From Sulfobacillus thermosulfidooxidans (GTDB taxonomy: Bacteria; Bacillota; Sulfobacillia; Sulfobacillales; Sulfobacillaceae), in contig NZ_LGRO01000001.1 of NCBI RefSeq assembly GCF_001280565.1, forward strand, positions 62,001 to 126,000: a stretch of DNA of 64,000 nucleotides. The letters are read 5' to 3'. The notes beneath the pieces are model-generated. The model saw only the letters and a program-made list of their open reading frames with translations. It searched no databases and had not been told where the DNA came from. This document shows, piece by piece, positions 25,097 to 34,792 of this stretch; position 1 is the first letter of the stretch; each line of letters opens with the position of its first letter. The translations under genes and the position numbers were made by a program.

Positions 25097-25433
25097 ACGG
25101 TGAAGATATCCCGGTCGCAGCTTATTTCACCATGAACATCAGCTGGGGACTCCAGGCAGCGATGCCTGGGCGTTTCTTTGAAGGGAATGGGACGGCGAGC
25201 CGTGATTCCGGTGGTCTGATAAATCATGACGATCGACTTAGCCGCATGATGCAAAGCATTGTGGTTCACGGGTTCGGTCTTTTGACTGATACGGTAACCG
25301 GCCCGACCGCAGAGTTTCCGAAAATATTTTTGGTCATCCGTGTGAAATTTCATTGTCAGTAATATTTTGGTAACGATTTTCGGAGATAATAGATGAGGAT
25401 TGAGTGATAAGGATCAGGATGAAAGGGGAATGA
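25097..25433. other. 337-bp gap with no convincing gene
   Basis: A minus-strand frame (25033-25353, 106 codons) starts with a protein-like MKFHTDDQKYFRKLCGRAGY, but it has no ribosome binding site before its ATG and overlaps the end of the glycosylase gene by 64 bp. The opposite plus-strand frame is no better. The last 50 bp carry the leader and ribosome binding site of the next gene. Confidence 0.4.
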
Positions 25434-25982
25434 ATGATGGCTGACGAATTATTACATGATAACCACGCTGCGCATGTGGCGGCGACCTTTAAAACCTATG
25501 AAGAAGCTGAAGATGCGGTGCGTAAACTGATCGATCGTGAGGTTCCGGTTCAACATATTTCTTTAGTGGGAAAGAATTTTGCTATTAAGGAAAAGCCTTT
25601 AGGCTATACCACTATTAGTGGCGTTGCGAAACAAGGCAGTAAGTTTGGTGCCTTGTGGGGTGGAGTTTTAGGATTGCTGATGGGATTCACCATCTTTTTC
25701 AGCCCGGTAGCGGGGCCATTAATTTTATTCGGCCCGTTGGCTTATGCTCTGGCAACGGCTGTGGAAGGCGCTGTTTTTGGAGGTTTAGCGGGCGTTTTGG
25801 TCGGTTGGGGAATGAAACATGAAAAAGCCATTGATTATCAACGATCGATTGAACAAGGCGATTATTTGGTTACAGTGAGTGGCGACCCGGAGTTGGTGAA
25901 CCGCGCTTATTTACTATTAAAGAGCATGGAACCGACGCATGTGGATTTATTTGATCCAACAGAAGCCGCGGCTAATAGCTAA
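25434..25982 (+). CDS. General stress protein-like membrane protein (YflT/DUF1269 type)
   Basis: A 182-residue protein with an N-terminal alpha/beta domain (VAATFKTYEEAEDAVRKLI, residues 14-32) like general stress protein YflT, then a glycine-rich hydrophobic stretch (ALWGGVLGLLMGFTIFF and GAVFGGLAGVLVGWG) that may form two membrane segments or a glycine-zipper pair, and a C-terminal repeat of the first fold (DYLVTVSGDPELVNRAYLLL). It stands alone with its own AAAGGGGA ribosome binding site and a strong terminator. Function in the family is unknown. Confidence 0.7.
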   Translation: MMADELLHDNHAAHVAATFKTYEEAEDAVRKLIDREVPVQHISLVGKNFAIKEKPLGYTTISGVAKQGSKFGALWGGVLGLLMGFTIFFSPVAGPLILFGPLAYALATAVEGAVFGGLAGVLVGWGMKHEKAIDYQRSIEQGDYLVTVSGDPELVNRAYLLLKSMEPTHVDLFDPTEAAANS

Positions 25983-25995
25983 ACATGTTGATTAC

Positions 25996-26027
25996 AAAGA
26001 ACCGTCTTAGGAAGACGGTTCTTTTTT
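25996..26027 (+). terminator. Strong intrinsic terminator
   Basis: AAAGAACCGTCTT (25996-26008) pairs with AAGACGGTTCTTT (26012-26024) around a 3-nt loop, followed by further T. It ends the stress-protein gene and lies against the convergent hydrolase gene. Confidence 0.92.
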
Positions 26028-26029
26028 CG

Positions 26030-26824
26030 TTAAAAGACCTGGGGGAGGCGGCGTTCAAGAAAATGGGCAATGCTGCGGTTAGTTAATTGGGGAGCTTCAA
26101 TGTGAGGCAAATGGCCAACCCCATCAAAGACGACGAGTTCCGCATCCGGTAACGCCTTTTCTAATGCTTTGCCATATTCTAAGGGAATAATACGGTCTTC
26201 CCGTCCCCAAATTAGCAAAGTGGGCATCGTGATCTGGTTGAGATTTTGGTCCGGATCCGGCACAATGCCTTGAGAACCTAAATATTTTGCAAAGCTTTGA
26301 CGCCCGCGGTTCAGTTCTTTGGCATCGTCCAAGGTACGGTAGGGAGTGAACTCGCGATAACGCTGAGGATCATGAACCAAACCCGACATAAATTGATCAG
26401 GGGGCAGAGTTAAGGGGTTGATTATCGGCACACCGGGCAAATTCACGCCAACACTGTCGAGGATAATTAACGCTGATACCATATGAGGATAGTGTGCGGC
26501 AAAGGATAGGGCCACGCGTCCTCCCATGGAATTTCCCCCTAAGATACATTGGGAGATGTTAAGAATTTCGAACCAACGTTGTAAAACGTGCGGAATATGT
26601 TCAACGGATGTGACGTCATCAATCCATTCAGATTGTCCAAAGCCGGGCATATCGGGGGCTATGACTCGGAACGAAGGAGAGAAATACTGAATCTGGTGCC
26701 AAAAGGCTTTGCCAGTGCCACCCCCACCGTGCAAAAACACGAGGGGATAACCTTGACCACTTTCGAACCAGCTAAACCCTTTACCACGCCAACGGCTCGT
26801 CTGGCGTATAATATCGGTGGTAAT
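26030..26824 (-). CDS. Alpha/beta hydrolase, probably starting at ATT
   Basis: A 264-residue alpha/beta-hydrolase-fold enzyme with the oxyanion region VFLHGGGGTGKAFWHQ, nucleophile elbow GGNSMGGRVALSFAA (serine nucleophile), acid in LLIWGREDRIIP and catalytic histidine in FDGVGHLPHIEAP. It resembles meta-cleavage-product hydrolases and esterases. The frame is open to 27007, but that would run into thiL; the nearest ribosome binding site is a perfect AAGGAGG (26833-26839) 8 nt before an in-frame ATT at 26824. A TATAAT at 26915-26920 (minus strand) also favours a start downstream of about 26908. Substrate unknown. Confidence 0.8.
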   Translation of the reverse strand: MTTDIIRQTSRWRGKGFSWFESGQGYPLVFLHGGGGTGKAFWHQIQYFSPSFRVIAPDMPGFGQSEWIDDVTSVEHIPHVLQRWFEILNISQCILGGNSMGGRVALSFAAHYPHMVSALIILDSVGVNLPGVPIINPLTLPPDQFMSGLVHDPQRYREFTPYRTLDDAKELNRGRQSFAKYLGSQGIVPDPDQNLNQITMPTLLIWGREDRIIPLEYGKALEKALPDAELVVFDGVGHLPHIEAPQLTNRSIAHFLERRLPQVF

Positions 26825-26959
26825 TGTTGTCGCCTCCTTGTATAAGCTGTCGTTATTGTAAACTTGTCGCCGACCAAAGAGAAGGGAAGACTGTAGAAAA
26901 GAGAAGATATGGATATTATAGAGATGCGGACATTTAGGCGTCGTAAACAAGGTGAAACG

Positions 26960-27967
26960 ATGAAAGTGAAAGATGTGGGCGAACGAGCGCTCATTTCGAC
27001 GATCCACCGTTTGCAGGCTATTGTTCCCATGGGATATTTAGGCATTGGGGATGATGCGGCCTATCTTCCCCCGTCTCCTGCGGGTTGGCTTATCAGCCAG
27101 GATATGCTGGTTGAAGGGGTGCACTTTCGCTTTGATTGGATGACTCCCGAACAACTGGGAGAAAAAGCGGTCGCCGTGAACATCAGTGATATCGCAGCGA
27201 TGGGGGGCATTCCCAAGGCTATTCTAACGAGTATCGCCGTGCCCGGGGATTTTGATGTAGAAGTTATCGAGGCCTTATACCGCGGGATGGCGAAGGCGCT
27301 TGATCGTTACGGAGCCGTATTAGTAGGCGGCGATACCGTGTCTTCGCCAGATAAATTCACGTTAGATGTATCCGTGGTGGGCCATCCGGGAGCCAAAGGA
27401 CCGGTGTTATTATCCGGAGCCAAACCCGGAGACCGGTTATTTGTCACGGGTCGTCTTGGCGCATCCTATGCGGGCTATATGCTATTGTGTCACAATGTGA
27501 GTTGGCCAAGCACCTCCATTCAACATCGAAGTGTTTTGCAAGCTCACTTGGCACCGGTGGCACGTGTGGAGGCCGGTCAGCAACTTGGGGCATTGGCTCA
27601 TGCTATGACAGATATTTCTGACGGATTAGTCAATGAACTGAAGGCCATGACGCGGTTTGGCGGGATTGGCGCCAGAATTGAGGCCGAACGGGTCCCTATT
27701 GATCAGGCTACCAAAATGGTTGCCAAAGAATATGGACAAGATGCCTTAGATTTTGCCTTATATGGCGGTGAAGACTACGAATTGTTGGCCGCGGTTCCAC
27801 CTTCTCGTGCGCGGGAAGCCGAACTATTGTGTTTACGCTGCGGGGTGCCCATTACCGAAATCGGGGTTGTGACCGATACGTTGGGAATTCATGTGATGCG
27901 AGACGGAGAGGAGCTCGCGGTAGATGAACGAAAAGGATTCCATCACTTCGCCTTGGATCAGGACTAG
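26960..27967 (+). CDS. thiL: Thiamine-monophosphate kinase
   Basis: Phosphorylates thiamine monophosphate to the coenzyme thiamine diphosphate. The 335-residue protein has the PurM-like ATP-binding motifs GIGDDAAYL near residue 29, AVNISDIAAMGGIP near residues 74-87, GGDTVSSPDKFTLDVSVVG and FALYGGEDYELLAAVP. The ATG at 26960 is preceded by AAGGTGAAACG and begins the typical KDVGERALISTI helix; an earlier ATG at 26909 would collide with the divergent hydrolase promoter. It is first in thiL–tsaE–tsaB–rimI and overlaps tsaE by 44 bp. Confidence 0.95.
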   Translation: MKVKDVGERALISTIHRLQAIVPMGYLGIGDDAAYLPPSPAGWLISQDMLVEGVHFRFDWMTPEQLGEKAVAVNISDIAAMGGIPKAILTSIAVPGDFDVEVIEALYRGMAKALDRYGAVLVGGDTVSSPDKFTLDVSVVGHPGAKGPVLLSGAKPGDRLFVTGRLGASYAGYMLLCHNVSWPSTSIQHRSVLQAHLAPVARVEAGQQLGALAHAMTDISDGLVNELKAMTRFGGIGARIEAERVPIDQATKMVAKEYGQDALDFALYGGEDYELLAAVPPSRAREAELLCLRCGVPITEIGVVTDTLGIHVMRDGEELAVDERKGFHHFALDQD

Positions 27968-28439
27968 TTACAATCTCGAGCAAACCCAGAAACTGGCTAG
28001 CACGCTGGTAGAGTTGCTGCTGCCTTCTGGAGTAATGTTGTTTTCAGGGGATTTGGGAACAGGCAAAACCACGATGATTCAAGCTATGTTATGGCATCTA
28101 GGCTATAAGGAATCGGTCAAATCTCCTACCTTTGACCTTGTTCATATCTATGAGTTCCATCCCTTTCGTGTCTACCATGTCGATTTGTACCGGTTGGACA
28201 GTCCCGAGGAGCTGGCGGTATTAGATTTACCCGCTCCTGGGGAAGAGAATACCTTGCTCTTGGTCGAATGGGGCGAAATGTTGACAACATTTTACCCCGA
28301 GTATTTTCAGCTAACGTGTGAGGCGTGTGGGGATACCTGTCGCCGGTTCACGCTCGAGACCCACGGGGAAACTCTCCAACAACGCTACGGGACATGGCAA
28401 GCTCGCCATTCTATGTCAGATAAGGAGAGAAATTCCTAA
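27924..28439 (+). CDS. tsaE: tRNA t6A biosynthesis ATPase TsaE
   Basis: P-loop ATPase that works with TsaB and TsaD to make N6-threonylcarbamoyladenosine at tRNA position 37. The Walker A motif SGDLGTGKTTMIQAM lies near residues 41-55, SPTFDLVHIYE and the YHVDLYRL switch follow, and LVEWGEM is the conserved end of the ATPase core. At 171 residues it is slightly longer than usual at the C-terminus. Its start lies 44 bp inside thiL, and tsaB follows after 3 bp. Confidence 0.94.
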   Translation: MNEKDSITSPWIRTSYNLEQTQKLASTLVELLLPSGVMLFSGDLGTGKTTMIQAMLWHLGYKESVKSPTFDLVHIYEFHPFRVYHVDLYRLDSPEELAVLDLPAPGEENTLLLVEWGEMLTTFYPEYFQLTCEACGDTCRRFTLETHGETLQQRYGTWQARHSMSDKERNS

Positions 28440-28442
28440 ATT

Positions 28443-29132
28443 ATGCGCGTATTAGGATTTGATGCATCGGGTCAAACCTTATCCGTGGGCTATATTGAGG
28501 GCGATGCAGTTTTGGCCGATTTATATTGGCAACGGCCAAAAACCGCAGGCAGTCATTTAGTGGCGTGGATCGAGATGATTGTGAAAGAATTCGGACAACC
28601 TGAGGGTGTATCCGTGGGAATTGGCCCGGGATCATTTACTGGAGTTCGCATTGCACTGAGTGCTGCTAAAGCCTTGGCCTATGCATGGAAAGTGCCAGTA
28701 GTGGGGGTTTCATCTTTACAAGCTTGGGCGTACTCCATTAAGGGATATCAGGGAAAAGTTTTTGTATCTAGTGAAAAAAGAGGACCGGCATTTTATGCGG
28801 GGCTGTATTTTCTGGGTCATAATCCTTTTCCTGAAGTGATTATCCCAGATTGGGCGGTGAACCAATCCTTGCCAGAGCTTTTTCCACTATCCGAACCGGT
28901 AGCGATCGTTGGTCCGGTTGCTGCAGATCGGTCATATAGTTATCAGATCAGTTTGCACCCCATATCCTTACAATGTCCGATATTAGGGAGTCGTGTGGCA
29001 TTTCTTGGTCAAAGCAGGTTACAATTAGGGCAGGTGGACGATCCCATGACATTGGCTCCGTTATATATTCGCCCACCCGCGATATCGACGCCACGAGGGC
29101 GAATAGGGCCTGAGGGGAAAGGAAGACAGTAG
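28443..29132 (+). CDS. tsaB: tRNA t6A biosynthesis protein TsaB
   Basis: ASKHA-fold partner of TsaD in the t6A complex; 229 residues, the usual size. The N-terminus MRVLGFDASGQTLSVGYIEG and the signature GIGPGSFTGVRIALSAAKAL near residues 59-78 identify it. It lies 3 bp after tsaE and 2 bp before rimI, the classic Gram-positive order. Confidence 0.94.
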   Translation: MRVLGFDASGQTLSVGYIEGDAVLADLYWQRPKTAGSHLVAWIEMIVKEFGQPEGVSVGIGPGSFTGVRIALSAAKALAYAWKVPVVGVSSLQAWAYSIKGYQGKVFVSSEKRGPAFYAGLYFLGHNPFPEVIIPDWAVNQSLPELFPLSEPVAIVGPVAADRSYSYQISLHPISLQCPILGSRVAFLGQSRLQLGQVDDPMTLAPLYIRPPAISTPRGRIGPEGKGRQ

Positions 29133-29134
29133 GC

Positions 29135-29629
29135 ATGGCAATCAGTGATGATCGAACCGGAAACGACTCGTCTCAATCCTCCCCGGATATTGTGATCCGG
29201 GATATGTATATGGCTGACTTGGATGCGGTAATGGGCATTGAAAGCCATTCATTTCCTACTCCGTGGTCGCGTAATGCCTTCCAAACTGAACTTTTAGAAA
29301 ATACTTTTGCAACCTATCTTGTTGTGGAATTTCATGGCAAAGTTGTGGCTTATGGGGGAATGTGGATTATTTTGGATGAAGCGCACGTGACCAATATTGC
29401 GGTCCATCCGGATTACCGCGGGCACCATTTGGGAGAAGCAATTATGATGGGACTTATTGAACGGGCCAAACATGCCGGCGTGGTGCGGATGACGTTGGAG
29501 GTGCGTCGCAGCAATTTAGTGGCACAAAATTTGTATAACAAATTAGGATTTGTGCAATTAGGTGTGCGGCGCGGCTATTATACAGATACGCGCGAAGATG
29601 CCTTTATTATGTGGAAGGACCCATTGTAA
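29135..29629 (+). CDS. rimI: GNAT acetyltransferase RimI (ribosomal protein alanine N-acetyltransferase)
   Basis: A 164-residue GNAT-family N-acetyltransferase. The acetyl-CoA binding core VTNIAVHPDYRGHHLGEAIM and the C-terminal LEVRRSNLVAQNLYNKLGF are typical RimI motifs. In other Firmicutes rimI sits between tsaB and tsaD; here a minus-strand membrane gene separates it from tsaD. It is convergent with that gene, 37 bp apart, with no clear terminator. Confidence 0.9.
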   Translation: MAISDDRTGNDSSQSSPDIVIRDMYMADLDAVMGIESHSFPTPWSRNAFQTELLENTFATYLVVEFHGKVVAYGGMWIILDEAHVTNIAVHPDYRGHHLGEAIMMGLIERAKHAGVVRMTLEVRRSNLVAQNLYNKLGFVQLGVRRGYYTDTREDAFIMWKDPL

Positions 29630-29666
29630 ACGGTTTTTGAGGCGGTCAGGAAATTCACGTAACAAA

Positions 29667-30158
29667 TTAACTGACACGGGACTCGGGTTCGGATTTTTTG
29701 GCCGGACTGGGAGGAGAGCCTTTGATGGGCCATCCGCCCCACCAGCTGGCAAAGCCTCCAAGAAGACCATAAAATCCGGCTGCAAACAGCGCGGTAATCA
29801 CTGCGCCAGAAATCATATGCAAGTGCAGCATTGTGATCACCGCTTGAGCCGGTACGCCGTGAAGCTGGCGTATTAAAGCCATCTCCGCCTGGGGTAAACG
29901 AATTGTATATTGGTAAATGAGGGAGCTAGCAAAAGCACTAAAGGCTCCTAATAGTAGGCCTGGCCAAAATGGCTGGTGCCCCCGCTTTTTTAGATGCCGG
30001 CCAAAAATGATAAAAATTAGCACGCTAAAGAGAAACGAAAAGATGTGACTGAGCGTGAGATAGGGGTAGGTTTGCGCGGACAAGGCCAATACCGAAGGCC
30101 CTGCCAAGACGAATAATAACAAGATGGTAGAGATGATCGCTAGCCCAAACATAATCAT
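29667..30158 (-). CDS. Four-helix membrane protein of unknown function
   Basis: A 163-residue protein with about four membrane helices (starting MIMFGLAIISTILLLFVLAG; SHIFSFLFSVLIFIIFG; PGLLLGAFSAFASSLIY; ISGAVITALFAAGFYGLLGG) and a short proline/serine-rich cytoplasmic tail. The ATG at 30158 is taken because TAAGGAG precedes it; a longer frame to 30221 has no ribosome binding site. It is inserted on the opposite strand between rimI and tsaD. I do not recognise the family. Confidence 0.65.
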   Translation of the reverse strand: MIMFGLAIISTILLLFVLAGPSVLALSAQTYPYLTLSHIFSFLFSVLIFIIFGRHLKKRGHQPFWPGLLLGAFSAFASSLIYQYTIRLPQAEMALIRQLHGVPAQAVITMLHLHMISGAVITALFAAGFYGLLGGFASWWGGWPIKGSPPSPAKKSEPESRVS

Positions 30159-30243
30159 TATGCACTCCTTAGTCGGGTAACATATGATTAATATGGCGAA
30201 TGATATGGGGATTTTATGCATTTAAGGAGTAGGAGGAAATCCA

Positions 30244-31227
30244 ACGAAAATTTTAGGGATTGAATCATCTTGTGATGAAACCGCTGCTGCCATTGTTGAA
30301 GACGGCCGACACCTTATTGCGACGACATTATCCTCATCAGCTCAAATTCATGCGCAATACGGAGGGGTCGTGCCCGAAGTCGCAGCGAGAGAACATGCCC
30401 TGGCCATTTTGCCGGTCGTTGATGCAGTCTTGAGGGAGTCTTCGCTTACCCTTCAGGATCTCGATGCGATTGCGGTAACGCAAGGGCCGGGGCTTTTGGG
30501 GGCGCTTTTGGTTGGCGTGACCTTTGCCAAAACTTTAGGTGCTGCACTCAATATTCCGGTCATAGGGGTTCACCATCTTGAAGCCCATCTCTATGCTAAT
30601 GCCTTAGTCGATGCCTTACAGTTTCCCGCATTGGCTCTTTTGGTTTCCGGTGGCCATACTTCTTTGCTTTTATGGCGAGATTATTTACAATGGGAACTTC
30701 TTGGGGAAACGCGGGATGATGCAGCGGGGGAAGCGTTTGACAAAGGAGCTCGAATTCTTGGACTTGGGTATCCTGGCGGACCTGAAATTGAACGGCTGGC
30801 CCGCCGGGCTGAAAAAAAGTCGCTGCATTTGCCCATCGCCAATCTAGGGAATACGTTAGATTTTAGTTTTAGCGGGGTGAAAACGGCGACACAAACGTTA
30901 TGGAAAGATCATTCTCATGAGCCAGAAGAAGTGGCCTACGCGCTCCAACAAGCGGTCGTTAAAGCGCTTGTCAAAAATGTCGAGAAGGCTCTAGATCGCT
31001 ATTTGGTTGAGCATCTTTATGTGGCTGGTGGTGTCAGTGCCAATCAAGCGTTGGCCGAGGCTTTAAGGCATCTTGGGCAAATGCGAAACATACACATCCA
31101 TATTCCTCCTACGGCATATTGTACCGATAATGCGGCAATGGTGGCGGCGCTTGGATATTATCTGTGGCAAGCCGGAAAATCCATGGGACCTTTTGAAGGC
31201 CCTCATGCTGTCTTGCCGTTGCGCTAG
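30244..31227 (+). CDS. tsaD: tRNA t6A transferase TsaD, with apparent ACG start
   Basis: Transfers the threonylcarbamoyl group to A37 of tRNAs. The 327-residue protein has the usual N-terminus KILGIESSCDETAAAIVED, the iron-binding histidines in VHHLEAHLYA, LVSGGHTSLLLW and GGVSANQALAEAL. In frame between a stop (TAA, 30223-30225) and the conserved N-terminus there is no ATG, GTG or TTG. AGGAGG (30231-30236) lies exactly 7 nt before ACG at 30244, the position where family members have their first methionine; ATT at 30250 is the only other candidate. The first GTG at 30370 would remove the conserved N-terminus and is not credible. Confidence 0.9.
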   Translation, partial: TKILGIESSCDETAAAIVEDGRHLIATTLSSSAQIHAQYGGVVPEVAAREHALAILPVVDAVLRESSLTLQDLDAIAVTQGPGLLGALLVGVTFAKTLGAALNIPVIGVHHLEAHLYANALVDALQFPALALLVSGGHTSLLLWRDYLQWELLGETRDDAAGEAFDKGARILGLGYPGGPEIERLARRAEKKSLHLPIANLGNTLDFSFSGVKTATQTLWKDHSHEPEEVAYALQQAVVKALVKNVEKALDRYLVEHLYVAGGVSANQALAEALRHLGQMRNIHIHIPPTAYCTDNAAMVAALGYYLWQAGKSMGPFEGPHAVLPLR

Positions 31228-31268
31228 TACGGTACACACAGGAGGGGAAAGGAGGATGGTGATCGGTC

Positions 31269-31781
31269 ATGTTGTTAAAATTTGGGGAATTCTATCCCGA
31301 AGTGGGTCAGCCGATTTTTGTGGCGCCAGGGTCTTATATCATCGGGCAGGTGGTATTAGGTGACTATGTCTCGGTATGGTTTAATGCCGTCATTCGGGCA
31401 GATAGTGCACCCATTATCATTGGAGCTGGCACTAACATCCAAGATAATGTGAGCATACATGCGGATCCTGGTTTTCCTTGTGCCATCGGTCAAAACGTCA
31501 CGGTGGGCCATAATGCGGTCATTCATGGAGCACAAATTGCGGATGAGGTGTTGGTGGGGATGGGGGCCATTGTGATGAATGGCGCTAAGATTCACCCGAG
31601 GGTTCTGATCGCGGCCGGATCCTTAATACCTCAAGGCATGGAAGTTCCTGAAGGAATGCTTGTTCAGGGCCATCCGGCCAAAGTGGTGCGAGCCTTAACC
31701 ACACAGGAAATGGAAGGAATAGTCCAATCCGCTCAACATTATCAGCAATTGTGGATTAAGCAAGGATGGCATTTTCGGTAG
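31269..31781 (+). CDS. Gamma-carbonic anhydrase-like hexapeptide-repeat protein
   Basis: A 170-residue left-handed beta-helix protein of the YrdA/PaaY/gamma-carbonic anhydrase group. The repeats run through GQVVLGDYVSVWFNAVIRAD, INDNVSIHAD-like IQDNVSIHAD and VTVGHNAVIHGAQI; the metal-binding histidine positions (IHAD, GHNAVIHG) are kept. Members bind zinc or iron and may hydrate CO2, but many have unknown roles. AAAGGAGG lies 13 nt before the ATG, a rather long spacing; no better start is in frame. It lies between tsaD and murC. Confidence 0.85.
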   Translation: MLLKFGEFYPEVGQPIFVAPGSYIIGQVVLGDYVSVWFNAVIRADSAPIIIGAGTNIQDNVSIHADPGFPCAIGQNVTVGHNAVIHGAQIADEVLVGMGAIVMNGAKIHPRVLIAAGSLIPQGMEVPEGMLVQGHPAKVVRALTTQEMEGIVQSAQHYQQLWIKQGWHFR

Positions 31782-31855
31782 ATATTTTTGGTGAACGAGG
31801 CATGAATACCGCAGAGATGGTAAATCATACCCCAAAAAGCTTGGAGGGATTCATT

Positions 31856-33238
31856 GTGAAGCACGTACACTTCATCGGCATAGGCGGATATAGTATGAGC
31901 GGGTTAGCCCTCTTGCTGCACCAACAAGGATACCAGGTCACGGGGTCTGATGTGAATCCTTCAAGCCGTACAGAGCGTCTTCAAAAGCATGGGATTCCGA
32001 TTGAATTTACACACAAGCCGGAAAACGTTCGTGGAGCCGACTGGGTTGTTTATAATACAGACGTCCAAGAAGACAATCCAGAAAGACAGGCCGCGGTCGC
32101 CCAAGGTATTTTGTTGTTGCACCGTTCGGAAATCCTGGCACAAGCCTTGGCAGGTCATAAAGCCATTACCATTAGCGGGACGCATGGAAAAACGACAACG
32201 ACGACAATGATCGGGACGATATTGCAAGATGCGGGACTCGATCCCACGGTGTTAGTGGGAGGAGAAGTCCCCCAGTTTGAAGGGAATGTGCGTATGGGCC
32301 AAGGAATCTATGCCGTCGCCGAAGCTGATGAGAGTGACGGCACATTTTTACGCTATCATCCCTTTATTGCGGTGGCAACGAATGTCGAACCAGAGCATTT
32401 AGATCATTATCACGGGCAATTTTCGTCGTTGATTGCGGCGTTTCAAGAATATTTGGCTAAAGTTCCAGAGAAGGGATTAGCAGTCATCGGCGTGGATAAC
32501 CCGCATTTATTGACTTTATCGCGAACCTTGGCGGTTCCAATGATGAGCTATGGACTTTCATCTGAAGCGAGGGTGCGAGCCCGGAATATCGTTCTTGGGG
32601 ATCATCAAACCCGGTTTGACGTTGTCGTTGATGGACAATTTGTGACGCCAGTCATTTTGTCAGTGCCGGGACTTCATAATGTCGTAAACAGTTTAGGCGC
32701 GATGGCCGCCGCGTATCATATTGGGGTTCCCTGGGACGTGTCGGCGAAAAGTCTTGAACGATTTGTAAATGCTAATAGGCGCTTTCAAGTCTTGTTGGAG
32801 CATCCGGTGATGGTTGTGGATGATTATGCTCACCATCCTACGGAGATTCAATCGACCTTAAAAGCATGCCGGCAACGTGCTAAAGGCCGGGTGATTGCAT
32901 TATTCCAGCCGCAGCGGTATGTGCGCACCCAAAACTTATGGAATGAATTTGTGACGGCTTTGCAAGATGCAGATATTTTGTATTTAACCGATATTTATGC
33001 CCCTGCTGGAGAAATGCCGATCCAGGGCATCAGCGGTGAACGTTTGGCCGAAGATATTGCCCGTCACGGAAAAGCCGTGCATTTTCGCAAGGATATGTTT
33101 GCTGTTGTGGATGAATTGGCCGAAAGCTTACAAGAAGGAGACCTTTTTATCACCATGGGCGCCGGCAATGTTTATTTAGTGGCACGGGATATGGCAAAGA
33201 AATTAAATACCAGAGGTGTGTCCGGCGCAGGGTTGTGA
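31856..33238 (+). CDS. murC: UDP-N-acetylmuramate–L-alanine ligase
   Basis: Adds L-alanine to UDP-MurNAc in the cytoplasm, the first amino acid step of peptidoglycan synthesis. The 460-residue protein has the nucleotide-binding start HVHFIGIGGYSMSGLALLL, the ATP loop SGTHGKTTTTTMIGTIL near residues 107-123, VEPEHLDHY and YAHHPTEI. The GTG at 31856 is preferred because GGAGGG lies 7 nt before it and the family N-terminus begins there; the frame is open upstream to 31766. It is followed by guaB and murA in the same direction. Confidence 0.95.
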   Translation: MKHVHFIGIGGYSMSGLALLLHQQGYQVTGSDVNPSSRTERLQKHGIPIEFTHKPENVRGADWVVYNTDVQEDNPERQAAVAQGILLLHRSEILAQALAGHKAITISGTHGKTTTTTMIGTILQDAGLDPTVLVGGEVPQFEGNVRMGQGIYAVAEADESDGTFLRYHPFIAVATNVEPEHLDHYHGQFSSLIAAFQEYLAKVPEKGLAVIGVDNPHLLTLSRTLAVPMMSYGLSSEARVRARNIVLGDHQTRFDVVVDGQFVTPVILSVPGLHNVVNSLGAMAAAYHIGVPWDVSAKSLERFVNANRRFQVLLEHPVMVVDDYAHHPTEIQSTLKACRQRAKGRVIALFQPQRYVRTQNLWNEFVTALQDADILYLTDIYAPAGEMPIQGISGERLAEDIARHGKAVHFRKDMFAVVDELAESLQEGDLFITMGAGNVYLVARDMAKKLNTRGVSGAGL

Positions 33239-33277
33239 TAGACTGATTAGAAATTCCGAACGACAGCGGGCAAGTAA

Positions 33278-34762
<1,485 letters not shown>

Positions 34763-34792
34763 GGGCTAACGGTTGATGAAAGGCGGATTGAC

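Noticed and set aside
25033-25353. 106-codon minus-strand frame after the uracil-DNA glycosylase gene
   Set aside because: Its first half looks protein-like, but it lacks a ribosome binding site and overlaps the glycosylase coding end; kept only as a note in the gap entry.
30244-31227. tsaD as a pseudogene or frameshifted gene
   Set aside because: From ACG to the stop the frame is continuous and all metal- and nucleotide-binding motifs are intact; only the start codon is unusual.
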